A stretch of DNA of 64,000 nucleotides from Euonymus europaeus (GCA_963580455.1 OY756971.1:15461001-15525000), one strand, 5' to 3'; positions 11,302 to 21,212 are shown, counted from the stretch's first letter. Numbers and translations: made by a program. Notes: a model not told the origin generated them from the letters alone.

Positions 11302-11898
11302 ATGATTGAATTCGAGTTTTATTTAAGAAGGGGAACCAAGGTAAGTGACACAAACCAAGTAGTATTTCTCTCCCTACTCAAGTTATACAACTTGGAAAAA
11401 AAAATGGCAAGTGAAGGACGCGGCCAAGCTTGTTCAATAAAGGTGCTAGAGGAGTTTACTTCCAACCGTGGGATGCCTTTTCCACGATACAAAACCATAA
11501 GGGAACCCTCATGTGTTAGAACAACGGTTACCTTACGAAACCCAGACATTGAGTTGGGTGCCAAGGGATGCGTGATTAAAGCATGGACCACGTTCAATGG
11601 TGGTGAACTGGAAGTTCAGGAAGAATGTGCTCGACTTATGCTTCATAAGCTAAGAAATGATTTCGGTATACAGATACCAGGCTACAACTACGGGGAAAGC
11701 AGCAATTTGGCGATCCAACAACAGGAAACTAGAAGACTCCGAGGTGAAGTTGTACGTCTGAGGGAGGATAACCGGGGACTGCGGTATGAGAATGAAGTTC
11801 TTGCAAGTCAGGTTAGAGAATCGGAGGAGCGTGAGGAAGATTCTGAGGAGGAATCAGAGGAAGAACCAGTGTTTGAGGACAAACACTGTATCACTTGA
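11302..11898 (+). CDS. Uncharacterised ORF replacing pol in G1; dsRBD-like N-part, coiled coil, acidic tail
   Basis: An intact 198-codon frame, or 165 codons from the internal ATG at 11404, which I prefer: the first 34 residues look like read-through and MASEGRG begins the ordered part. Counting from 11404: residues 8-22 form a helix-like CSIKVLEEF stretch; PRYKTIREPS, RTTVTL and VIKAWTTF look like three strands; ECARLMLHKLRNDF forms a second helix. This alpha-beta-beta-beta-alpha order resembles a double-stranded RNA-binding domain. The lysine pair at the start of the last helix of true domains is not present, so the fold call is tentative. Then come a leucine-spaced coiled coil (RRLRGEVVRLRED) and an acidic Glu/Ser tail. 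It is neither Gag nor Pol nor any family I recognise. It is unbroken while gag beside it is broken. Confidence 0.6.
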   Translation: MIEFEFYLRRGTKVSDTNQVVFLSLLKLYNLEKKMASEGRGQACSIKVLEEFTSNRGMPFPRYKTIREPSCVRTTVTLRNPDIELGAKGCVIKAWTTFNGGELEVQEECARLMLHKLRNDFGIQIPGYNYGESSNLAIQQQETRRLRGEVVRLREDNRGLRYENEVLASQVRESEEREEDSEEESEEEPVFEDKHCIT

Positions 11899-12394
11899 GA
11901 ATAGTTGCATGTGGTCTAGGTTATGTATAAGAATAAAGCTCATAGAGCAAATGCGAGTCTGAGTGTGTGAAATATGGGAGCTGAGAGTAAGAAACCTTTG
12001 ATATTAAGTGTAAGACCTATTAGTAGGACGACATATTGAGCTTGGGTGTGGATAAAGTTATGTAAGTGACTAAGGTTTGTAATACAAATGTGTGTACGAA
12101 TGTGTTGAATGGGGAGGTAAGAATCCTTCAAATTTATGGTATGAACTTGTGGCTAGATAACGTGTGATCTAGGCATGATAATGTAAGTTACTTATATATA
12201 TGATTATAATATTAAGTAAACTCTTAGATGGAATGACCATAGCGTGGTAATGCGTAAATCTATGAGGAAAAAAAAATGGAGAATGAAAGATCATTTGGAG
12301 GACGATGAGTTCTTAGTGGATTATCAAATCGACGGATATGTTTTTTTTTGTGCAAGTCTAATCTATAGTTTGAATCATAGAAGGTCAAACTTTA
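11899..12394 (+). other. Non-coding segment between extra ORF and pol tail
   Basis: Stop-rich and AT-rich; I see nothing in it apart from poly-A near 12267 and poly-T near 12342. Confidence 0.5.
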
Positions 12395-12454
12395 AGAATT
12401 TGTGGTACGAATGAGAAGTATCCACATTTGTTCACGGAACTGGATAAGTTTTAA
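12395..12454 (+). pseudogene. G1 pol C-terminal remnant
   Basis: The frame NEKYPHLFTELDKF ends at TAA 12454, followed by AATTTCGGGGACGAAATTTC and the polypurine tract. YPHLF just before the polypurine tract is the usual last segment of pol in this gypsy group. Its survival shows that the middle of pol was removed or replaced and the 3' end was kept. Confidence 0.65.
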
Positions 12455-12476
12455 ATTTCGGGGACGAAATTTCTTT

Positions 12477-12489
12477 AAGGGGGAAGGGA
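12477..12489 (+). other. G1 polypurine tract
   Basis: AAGGGGGAAGGGA directly precedes the 3' LTR start TGTAATACCC. It would prime plus-strand DNA synthesis. Confidence 0.85.
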
Positions 12490-12684
12490 TGTAATACCCT
12501 GACCCGAAAATGCCAAAAATAATAAAAATAAAAATAAAAATAATAATTAAATTAAAAGTTTGGATTTTAAAATACCAAGTAATGAGTGAAATTTTTTGAT
12601 TAGGGATAAATTACCCATTAGAAAGATATAATTTAAATAATAAATAAATAAATCATATACATATATAATATTATTTATATATAG

Positions 12685-12726
12685 GGCCACTTTTGGTGGC
12701 CATGTTTTGGGCCACCAAAAGTGGCC
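12685..12726. repeat. Perfect 17-bp inverted repeat in G1 U3
   Basis: GGCCACTTTTGGTGGCC at 12685-12701 and its exact complement at 12710-12726 are separated by 8 bp. A further GGCCA follows at 12737. It would form a strong hairpin. Confidence 0.95.
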
Positions 12727-12783
12727 ACGTAAAAGGCCATTTGGCCATGTGTTATTGAAAAAAAAGAAAAAAAATGTAAAGCG

Positions 12784-12806
12784 TGAAATGTTGGCGCAAC
12801 ATTTCA
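12784..12806. repeat. Second perfect inverted repeat in G1 U3
   Basis: TGAAATGTTG and CAACATTTCA are exact 10-bp complements around a GCG loop. Confidence 0.95.
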
Positions 12807-14815
12807 TTGAAAACAAAAAAAGAAGAAGAAAGAAACAAAGAAGCCCGAGAGGAAGAGAGAAACCGAGAGAATAGGGAAGAAAGAAAAAGAGAGAAGAAAA
12901 ATGGTGATTTTGGGAAGATAAAGCTTGGGTTTAAGAGGATTTGTGGTGGCCAACCACTGCTAAGCAAGTGTTCACAAGAAATTTTGGAATTGAGGTAAGT
13001 TTTTTGTTTGATTGAGAAATTAGGTTTTGGTGGAAATATTTATGGAATATTGAAGAGATGAAATTTATGATTAAGTATGCTTGTTTAGGACTTGATTACA
13101 CTTATATGTGTGGGTTTCATTGTTGATTTGGGGAATCTCAAGCATGGAAGCCAAAATTAAAGGTTTGGAAATTCTAGAGAGAGAAATGTAAGGGTTGGTT
13201 GATGTTTGAATTATTAGTATTTTTAAGTGCTAAAATTTAAATTGGATATGTTCAATAAAGTTTAAATATGATGTCAATTACTAGGTTCTTCGGTAGATTG
13301 AAGTTGTGAACTCGGTTGGGCGTAGTTAGGGATTGAAAATCCTTGTATTGGAAAAATATAATATTTCTTTAAATTTTCTTGAGAAATTAGTTATTGGCAC
13401 ATGAATTTAAGTTATGAGAGTTATGAAATAAGTTTGGTTTTGCGGAATTGATAGGTTGAGGAAAAGTCGAAACCAAAAGGTTGGGTTATTGTTTTGTCTA
13501 CTTTTGCTTGGATTCGAGGTAGGGGATTCTAGCCCAATCTTTCGATTATTTCTTGTTATCTAAAAATGCGTTTTTAATCTTCATTGTTATTCATATTTGT
13601 GTTTTTCCCTATTTGCTCCCTAGGGAAAAATGAACCTAGGGTTATTCTCGAATTTTCCTAAATATTAGTTTGCATTCCCGGTTGATTGCTTGGTCTTATA
13701 TCAAGCATGTTTGGTTCTTATTCATGCATCATGGCTAGTTAAATATATAACTAGGATTTGTTTATCGCTATATTAAATTCATGGCATGACATTGTTGCAT
13801 TAGAGCCACATGGAAGTGCGAATATGGTTTCGTGACTTCCGTAGGTTGTGTGAACGTCATATGGGAGGAGGGTTGTGGAACCTCGGCTTGGTTGCAACCG
13901 AATGACTCCTATATGAGGCAACATACTGAGATTCCGAGGAATCGGTTCAGAGAACCCGAGTCAGTATGGACAAGACTGGTGTCTTGTAATTGGTCATGGT
14001 TTCCTTATTGAGTCATATGGTGGCAGTGTTCACCGATATCGATATGTGGGGATGGATGCCGAGGCGTCGTCCCATTGGGACTCACGGTAGGAAACGAGAC
14101 CACGGTTTGATGAGTATTTGTTATGGTGATTCATAGTCTTGGCATGTTGCTGCATGGACTTAATCTTTTTATTCAGCTATTATATTTTGTTATCCTCATT
14201 ACCCGTACTGAGCCATTGCACACCCTTTTCTGTATTTACTTTCCACACAGGCGAGACTGGTACGGATACCGGCACTGCGGATCTGTAGGAGGTGGGATGA
14301 CATGGTGCCACCTGGAGACACTAGGATGGGTTAGAATAAAGAATTAATTTTCTTTATTATGTTTGATATTTTATGCACGAATTGAGGATTGTGTATGTTG
14401 ACTACGTTTATGAACACCTTGACGGTGTGTGGATGGTACGGATAGGAGGATGCCTTGTGATAGGACTCATGTACCTGAGTGTGAATCTTATTGTGATATT
14501 GCATGTTGATACATGTATGATGATTGTGATTTATTATGTATTGCGGATGCATGCTGTAGATGGCATGAGGCCCTGCCTAGGATTGTGTTTGCTTTGTGTG
14601 ATGGCCGGAGGCCTTATATATTGATGAACATGTGCTGCGTATTTCAGGTGGGCATTCTCCGATATACGGGGAGATGCTGCCGAAATTTCGGTAGAAATTT
14701 ACGGATTTAGTTGGAGAAATTAAGATTAAATCTTTTGTGATAATGTGGAGATTTAATATCTTATAGATATTGAATTAGGTTTAAACAGTAGCGCCTCCCG
14801 GGTCGGGGCGTTACA

Positions 14816-14995
14816 GTTGGTGGCATAGTTGGGCATGGCCCTTATGTTAAAGGGAGGTCAGGAGGTCGAGTCCTATCTCCAACAACCTACTCGCCTGCGG
14901 GGAGTGATGGGTTGGGCTGCCTGGGCCATGGCCCTGAGTGAGTATCCACGGGCCCGTGTCTGGGTGGGGAAGCTTATAAAAAGGTAGTTTTTTTG
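14816..14995 (+). mobile_element. tRNA-derived SINE, plus orientation
   Basis: Pol III promoter: A box TGGCATAGTTGG at 14821-14832 and B box-like GAGGTCGAGTCCT at about 14862-14873, with tRNA-like spacing. A body with GTGATGGGTTGGG follows and it ends near AAGCTTATAAAAAGG. The SINE at 14990-15182 on the other strand has the same order, including AACAACCT and GTGATGGGTTGGG, so they are one family. It starts at the base after the G1 LTR, so G1 or the SINE landed at the other's edge. Confidence 0.75.
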
Positions 14996-15182
14996 TGACG
15001 ACCCTGCCCTAAGGCACCCAACTGTCCAGTCCACAGACGTCTCACATTCAGGCTCCATGGGCCCCACCCCCAACCCATCACCTTTCACAAGGCAGGTTGT
15101 TGCTGGTAGGAGTCGAACTCCTGACCCCCAGCTTTTTAACATAGGGCCCTTGGCACCATATGCTACCAGCTAAGCCATGGCT
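14990..15182 (-). mobile_element. tRNA-derived SINE, minus orientation
   Basis: On the minus strand: A box TGGCTTAGCTGGTAGC (about 15163-15178), B box GGAGTTCGACTCC (15110-15122), body GGTGATGGGTTGGGGG, and a tail with AAAAAAACTACC near 14990. Tail to tail with the plus copy. It is not a functional tRNA: the anticodon and acceptor stems do not close. Confidence 0.8.
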
Positions 15183-15459
15183 TACTGAGTCGCTCAAAGT
15201 GAGAAAACAAAAATAAATTTCTCCAGGTTACATATAAAAGGATTGGAAAGGACAAAGTTTATATAAATCAATAATTAATGTGTTGATTTATTAGTCTTTT
15301 ATTTTATTTTTTGTTATTATTATTTTGTTAATCAATTTTGCCTTAACTTCCAACTCTCATGTGGTTTTTCAAACTTTCTGCTGTTAGTGGAGTTATCGAT
15401 TTTTTTAAAAAAAAAACTTAAATTCTAAATTTTCAACTTAAACCCTAAGAAAATTGGGG
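15183..15459. other. Unassigned AT-rich spacer
   Basis: T-rich, with a poly-T/poly-A block at 15402-15416. No gene or element is recognised. Confidence 0.5.
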
Positions 15460-15957
15460 TTTCACAAGGATAATGAAACCGTTGATGCTCTAACTGAGGT
15501 GGAAATGACTCATAATTCATGGAAGAAATAATATTACAAATACGAAAGCAAGTGTAGAAGGTTGAAGAGAAAGATTTTAGAAGAAAGAGAGGTAGAGAAA
15601 GGGAAATTTGATGCATTGAAGGAGCAATTTATGAAGCTGCAAGAGGAAATGAAGAAGAGGGGAAGAAAGATGCCATCAAAATAGGTGGAAGCTAAAAAAT
15701 AGAGAACAAGGATGCAAGCAAAATCCCAAAAACTACACAAGCAGGTGCAAAGGCTAAATTGAGAGCTCTTATCAAGGAAAGAAGATACATATCAGTTACA
15801 GCTACAAATGGATAAAGATAAAGAGGAGAAGGAAAGTTGAAGTAGAAAGGAACTATAATATCTGGCCTTAAAAATTTGTATTTGGACACTTAAAGAGTTG
15901 CAAACAATGGGTATTAGTAGTTCCATAAATGCTAGGCATGCTAAGGCACAGTTCTAG
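15460..15957 (+). pseudogene. Decayed coiled-coil reading frame
   Basis: One frame runs about 165 codons with seven stop codons and no frameshift. It encodes highly charged heptad-like sequence: KCRRLKRKILEEREVE, KEQFMKLQEEMKKRG and QLQLQMDKDKEEKE. Conservation of one frame through so many stops suggests a once-coding segment. It lies just left of gypsy LTR relic G2, the position that the extra ORF holds upstream of the 3' LTR in G1, but sequence similarity between them is not evident. Function unknown; a coiled-coil protein is all that can be said. Confidence 0.5.
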
Positions 15958-16205
15958 GAACGCCTAGCACAATTTGGAAGAAGGGGGAGCAGGGGTGGAG
16001 CACCTAGGCACAACCTTCCACAAACCTAGGCGTTGGGTGCCTAGGCATGAAGGATTTTGCATCTAGGACATAACACAATATCGAGAGTTGAGAGGAAAAA
16101 AAATTAGGATCTTAGGGTGGGCTGCCTAGGTGCATTGTCCCACTTGCCTAGGCATAGGGCAGTGTTCAACAAGTTGGGAGAAAGGCTAGCTGCTCCTAGG
16201 CTTCC
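15930..16205. repeat. Cluster of CCTAGGC motifs
   Basis: GCCTAGG/CCTAGGC or one-base variants occur about nine times in 270 bp within G2, for example at about 16003, 16023, 16040, 16124 and 16148. Fewer copies occur at the same place in element Y (about 46271 and 46368). They could be protein-binding sites in the promoter part of this LTR family, or remnants of short tandem amplification. Confidence 0.6.
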
Positions 16206-16986
16206 CACTTGTTTTTGAATTAACCTTGAGAGAGAGAGAAATAAAAGTAGAGAGAAGGAGAGATTTCTTAGAGATTAGCAAGGATTGAAGTTCTAAATCA
16301 AGATTTAGGAAGTTCTCATCAAGATCTAAGGTACCATTCATGGATTTCCATAGTTGGGTTTTTAGTGGTTTTGTGGGTTAGGTTTCAATCTTTATTTCTT
16401 GTTAATAATGGAGTCGTAGTAGGTTGATTTGAACTCATTATTCTATGTATTTGTTAGATTTGAGGTTTGATTGGAAGGATTTCAAGCTTGAGAGCTTGGG
16501 TTAGAAATTTAGAGATTTCTAGTGAGAGAAAGGTAAATTATAAATTACATGACATATTCATATTGTTTTTTGAAATTAATATTTTTTATGGGATAAATGA
16601 GTGTGGGTTTTTCTATATTGATAGGTTGGGGAAAATCGAACCCCTAAAATCAGGTTAGTGATTTTTTAGAAATTTGCATGGATAACGAGGTGGAGAATTC
16701 TTACCTAATTCTTTTTTATCTTCATTGATGCCTAAAGAGCGATTCTAATTTTCATTGGTCATGAAATTTGTGTTCTTGTCTTAACTGTTCTTAAGTAAGA
16801 ATGAACCTTTATATGTGGAATTCTATTGATGTAATTGCACACCCGATTGATATGTTCGATAATTTATCGAACATGGGTTACTCTTGTTACATTCACCATA
16901 AAAGAGTATATATATGTAGGTTGGTTATATATATATATATTTATTACATTTTCATATGGCGTGCATTAGAGATGCATCGAGAATGT

Positions 16987-17324
16987 TATTAGCATACTGC
17001 ATACACAAATACGCAACAGAAGCTACAAAATTTTTACCTCTTGTAGCGTGCTTGTACGAACGGTTTGTCCGGTACTCTGATCGTCTAGATTCCTTTTCGA
17101 TTCCTGCTTGATCCAAACAATATCGCCGGTAGAACTCCGATATCACGAAGCCTCTAGTCCGTCCACCGAATCACAAGCAAAGATTAATTTGGTGTCACAC
17201 ACCAAAAAGAAATATCAAATATTTTATAAACTGCCATTTATATAAACAATTAATACAGTACAATTATTATATATGTTCCAAATATAACCATATTAGATTG
17301 GCTATACAGGACACATATCTAACA
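16987..17324 (-). repeat. C1 3' LTR with ~1.27 kb internal deletion
   Basis: Only 338 bp against 1608 bp for the partner LTR. Its two ends match 23090-23307 and about 24584-24697; the junction lies at about 17203-17211 in a run of A. The outer TG has become TA (TATTAGCATAC against TGTTAGCATAC). A frame duplicated at 16952-17146 and 23055-23249 is an LTR artefact. Confidence 0.9.
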
Positions 17325-17341
17325 ATCTCCCACTTGTCCTA
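17325..17341 (-). other. C1 polypurine tract
   Basis: On the minus strand GGACAAGTGGGAGAT precedes the LTR start TGTTAGATATGTGTCC. This is the usual copia layout. Confidence 0.8.
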
Positions 17342-18640
17342 AAGCCAATCGCTATCGTATCTCATACCCATCTTTTGTAGATGACGATCAAACTGCTGTA
17401 GAGTTAGAGCTTTAGTTAATGGATCAGCAATGTTTTCTCCTGATGCTATTTTCTATATAGCTACATCTCCTCTTTCAATTATTTATCTGATAATGTGGAA
17501 ACTTCTTTCGATGTGTTTGGATTTCTTATGAGACCTTGGTTCTTTTTCCTGAGCAATTGCCCCATTGTTATCACAGTATAGTGGCACTAGTGATTCAATG
17601 GATGGAACAACACCAAGTTCTGTAATGAACTACTTCATCCAAACCGCTTCCTTTGCAGCATCCGATGCAGCGATGTATTCAGCCTCTATGGTAGAATCTG
17701 CAGTAGAGTGCTTTGTTTGGAACTTTTCCAACACACTGCTCCACCATTACATATGAAAACCAACCTAGAGATAGACTTTCTATCATCAATATCTGTTTGG
17801 ATCAATTCTTCAGTCCTTCTCAAGTACTTAAGAGTATTCTTTACAGCTGCCCAGTGTTGTTCACCGGGATTTGATTGAAACCTGCTTGTAACACTTACAG
17901 CGTGTGCTATGTCAAGTCTAGTACATAACATAGTATACATCAGACTTCCAACTACAGATGCATATGGAATCTTGGTCATTCTCTCTCTTTCCTCAGGTGT
18001 CTTTGGAGACATTTCCTTAGAAAGGTGAATACCATGTCTGTAGGGTAACAATCCTCTTTTAGACTCTTGCATGTTGAACCTTTTCAACACCTTGTCTATA
18101 TACATAGATTGAGAAAGTTCTATAATTCTTTTAGATCTATCTCTATAGATTCTAATTCCCAGAATATAGGCTGCTTCTCCCAAATCTTTCATGGAAAAAG
18201 TTTTTGACAACCAGACTTTAACTGAAGTCATCATTCCAACATATTCCCCAAAAAGGAGAATGTCATCAACATACAAGACTAGGAATGTGTGAGCACTCCT
18301 ACTAACCTTCTTGTAAACACACGGTTCATCCACATTTTTAATGAAACCAAACGATTTGATTGCTTCATCAAAATGGATCTTCCAACTCCTTGAAGCTTGC
18401 TTAAGACCATAGATGGATCTCTTAAGCTTGCACACCTTTTGTTTTCCACCTTTGGATTCAAAACCCTTAGGTTGTTCTATATAAATATCTTCCTCAATGT
18501 TTCCATTAAGGAATGCGGTTTTGACATCCAACTGCCATATCTCATAATCATAGTGTGCAACTATGGCTAATAAAATCCTGATAGACTTCAACATAACAAC
18601 TGGTGAAAAGGTTTCCTCATAGTCAATTCCTTGTCTTTGA
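17336..18640 (-). pseudogene. pol: C1 reverse transcriptase and RNase H
   Basis: The RT frame open from 18594 to 17686 starts after the palm entry and includes QLDVKTAFLNG (about residue 21), LKRSIYGLKQASR (57) and the catalytic YVDD (108-111), then the RNase H connection with SSKQST. A one-base shift near 17690 moves the rest of RNase H to another frame: EAEYIAASDAAKEAVW and CDNNGAIA, then SKHIERSFHIIR and DPLTKALT down to 17345, with three in-frame stops. It copies RNA to DNA and removes the RNA strand inside the particle. All catalytic blocks are visible, but the protein cannot be made as one piece. Confidence 0.88.
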
Positions 18641-20088
18641 ATTTATCCTTTTGCAACCAGTCTTGCTTTGTAGGTCTCTACCTTGCCATCCAAACCAATT
18701 TTCTTCTTGTAGACCCATTTGCATCCACAAGATCCCAAACTTGATTTGAATACATTGAATTCATTTCGGATTTCATAGCTTCAAGCCATTTTGAAGAGTC
18801 AATATCTGATATTGCTTCTTCATAACTAGTGGGACCATCACGATGATCTACATCTCCATGAATAAACGACTCTTGTATATCATGTAGTAAGTTATACCGT
18901 GCGGGTGGACGGATAACTCTACTAGATTTTCTAGGAGTTTGTGTGATGGCATTTCTTGTATCATTGGATTCTTGAATATGACCTTGATCATATTGTGGAA
19001 TATTAGATACTTCCTTAAGTTCTATTCTTTTCCCAATACCTTTATTCTGAATAAACTTTTTTTCCAGAAAAATGGCATCTCTACTAATCACTATTTTGTG
19101 ATCAGTAGGGATATAGAAGTAGTATCCCAAAGTTTCCTTTCGATATCCAACAAATCTTCCTTGTTCAGATCTGGCCTCTAATTTATCTGTTTGCAGCCTT
19201 TTGATATGTGCTGGACAACCCCAAATCCTAACATGTTTAAGACTTGGAGCCCTACCAACCCATATCTCATATGGTGTATTGGAAACAGATTTAGAAGGAA
19301 TTCTGTTCAACAAATAAGTTACAGTCAGAAGACAGAAACCCCATAATGAAATGGGTAAATCTATATAACTCATCATTGAACGTACCATGTCTAGCAAAGT
19401 ACGATTTCTTCTTTCAGATACACCATTCATCTGTGGTGTTCCTGGAGAAGTCAATTGTGAAACAATGACATGTTCCTTTAAGAACATGTCAAACTCCTGA
19501 CTTAAGTATTCACCACCTCGATCTGATCGAAGAGCTTTAATACTTTTTCCAGTTTGATTTTCTACTTCAGCTTTGAATTCTTTGAACTTTTCAAAAGATT
19601 CATGCTTGTACTTCATTAAGTACACATACCCATACCGTGAGTTATCATCAGTAAAAGTAATGAAGTAGAAATAACCACCTCTAGCCATTTGATTAAAAGG
19701 CCCACATACATCTGAATGTATTAATTCTAAAACATCTGTAGATCTTTGACTTTGTCCAACAAAGGGCGATCTGGTCATTTTGCCCTGAATATAGGACTCA
19801 CAAGTAGAATAGGATTCTAAATCCGGGGATTTTGATTAAACCATCTTTTATCAAGTTGTTAAGTCTTTCTTCTGCAATATGACCTAATCTAAGATGCCAC
19901 AGATATTTAGAATTATTTTTAGATGGTTCTACTGCATCATTCTTCACATCATGAGTTAAGAGCTTACCATCATGCATATTTAAAGAATACAAACCATTTA
20001 TCAAATTTCTCATACCAACACATTCATTTCCAAAATGAATATAACACACATTATTTTTATAATGGAATTCATAATTCTTCTGTGCCAA
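18641..20088 (-). pseudogene. pol: C1 GAG-pre-integrase and integrase
   Basis: Two open pieces, 20088-19798 and 19778-18678, are separated by a stop. The first has the pre-integrase zinc region LWHLRLGHIAEERL. The second (366 residues) begins SPFVGQSQRS and holds the integrase core: first Asp in IHSDVCGPF, second Asp in ALRSDRGGEY, and Glu in GVSERRNRTL, all present. The C-terminal part NKWLEAMKSEMNSMY-like (seen as SSKWLEAMKSEMN) is the linker into RT. Integrase inserts the DNA copy into the host genome. A stop and the frame break before RT (18595-18677) disable it. Confidence 0.88.
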
Positions 20089-20093
20089 AAGTC

Positions 20094-21212
20094 CTACAAA
20101 AAAATGTTATTGAAAGCATTAGGAACAAACAAACAGTTATCCAAATTTAAAACATGAGCAGAAGGTAATTTAATGAAAGTAGTCCCAATAGCAATAGTAG
20201 CAATAGTTGCTTTATTTCCTACTTTTATGACCACTTCATTTGCTCCCAAAGTTCTACTTCTTCTTAGATCCTGCAACGACACACATATGTGCGAGGATGC
20301 ACCACTATCAATAATCCAAGAAGTAGATGATGAGTAAATAGAAACAATATTCTCAAGTTTACAGAAATTATACATACCTTCTGAAGGTGTCTCCTTTCCC
20401 TTGACTTTCAAGGACTTGAGATATTTGGAACAGTTCCTTTTCCAGTGCCCATCCTTCAGAAAGAAGAAACATTTTCTTTTATCTGCTGCTGGTGCCTTGT
20501 CCTTTGATTTCTTTTTGGAAATCTTCTTAGAAGGTCCAGAAATAGAAGCTTTTTTGTTGTTCTTCTTCTTCTTAGAAGATGAAGAAGCCACAAGTGCTTT
20601 CTCAACTGCCTTTCCTTTCATGTCCGCTTGAGCTGTACCTAGCATATTCAGAAGTTCTGCCAAGGTACACTCAATTTTGTTCATGTGAAAATTCACAATG
20701 AACGGTGAAAAGGAATCAGGCAGGGACTGTAAAATCAAATCAGTCTGTAAGTTGCAATCCATGAGAAAATCTAAATTCTCAAGTTGTTCAATCAAATTGA
20801 TCATCCTGAGAACATGATCTTTCATATTAGCACCTTTAGCCATTCTCTTTCGGAACAATTCCTTAGAGATATCATATCTGGCTGTCCTACTTTGCTCTCC
20901 ATATAACTCTTTCAGATGAAAAATCATATCTCGAGCACTAACATAATTCTCATGTTGTTTTTGAGGCTCATTTGTCATTGAAGCCAGAATATAACTTCTA
21001 GCTATCAAATCATGCTCCAGCCACCTTTCACAGGTAGCCTTTTCCTCCTCGGTAGATCCTTCAGGTAAGGATGTTGAAACAGGTTTGTCAAGGACATAGC
21101 CAATCTTTTCGAAATTGAGAACTACTCTCAAATTTCTTAGCCAGTCAACAAAGTTCGGTCCAGTAAGCCGGTTGGCATCCAAAATGCGTGCAAGTGGGTT
21201 GGATTGAGTCAT
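20094..21212 (-). CDS. gag-pol: C1 Gag and aspartic protease, open frame
   Basis: I place the start at ATG 21212 (MTQSNPLAR); the longer frame upstream uses TTG. The UBN2-type Gag domain (NFVDWLRNL near residue 20, LKELYGEQSRTARYD near 100) is followed by a lysine-rich stretch and a degenerate zinc knuckle, CFFFLKDGHWKRNC, in which the second cysteine of CxxC is replaced by Phe. Protease begins at WIIDSGASSHIC with the catalytic DSG intact. The frame runs to 20094, where copia pol should continue, so a stop interrupts the polyprotein. Gag forms the particle and protease cleaves it. Confidence 0.85.
   Translation of the reverse strand: MTQSNPLARILDANRLTGPNFVDWLRNLRVVLNFEKIGYVLDKPVSTSLPEGSTEEEKATCERWLEHDLIARSYILASMTNEPQKQHENYVSARDMIFHLKELYGEQSRTARYDISKELFRKRMAKGANMKDHVLRMINLIEQLENLDFLMDCNLQTDLILQSLPDSFSPFIVNFHMNKIECTLAELLNMLGTAQADMKGKAVEKALVASSSSKKKKNNKKASISGPSKKISKKKSKDKAPAADKRKCFFFLKDGHWKRNCSKYLKSLKVKGKETPSEGMYNFCKLENIVSIYSSSTSWIIDSGASSHICVSLQDLRRSRTLGANEVVIKVGNKATIATIAIGTTFIKLPSAHVLNLDNCLFVPNAFNNIFL

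Larger units (their letters stand above)
7122..14815 (+). mobile_element. G1: non-autonomous Ty3/gypsy element
   Basis: Order: truncated 5' LTR, primer site, gag with two zinc knuckles, start of protease, about 2.3 kb of unrelated DNA with an intact ORF, the last codons of pol, polypurine tract, and a 2.3-kb 3' LTR. By eye the shared 1.47 kb of the two LTRs differs at only about 14 positions, so the insertion is recent. RT, RNase H and integrase are absent, so copying would need a relative in trans. Family traits are the LTR start TGTAATACCC, the end GGGGCGTTACA, and the primer site TGGTATCGGAGCC. Confidence 0.85.
12490..14815 (+). repeat. G1 3' LTR, complete
   Basis: Runs TGTAATACCC to GGGGCGTTACA, 2326 bp. 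It contains two perfect palindromes (12685-12726 and 12784-12806), a purine-rich GAGAGAAACCGAGAGA leader (about 12835-12905) ending in a GAG/GTAAGT splice-donor-like site at 12995, and the 1.47-kb block shared with the 5' LTR. No TATA box stands out. Confidence 0.9.

Noticed and set aside
14816..15182. Functional tRNA genes
   Set aside because: A and B boxes are present but cloverleaf stems do not close and bodies extend beyond tRNA length, so they are SINEs.
16952..17146. 64-residue frame repeated at 23055-23249
   Set aside because: Duplicated only because both lie in C1 LTRs.
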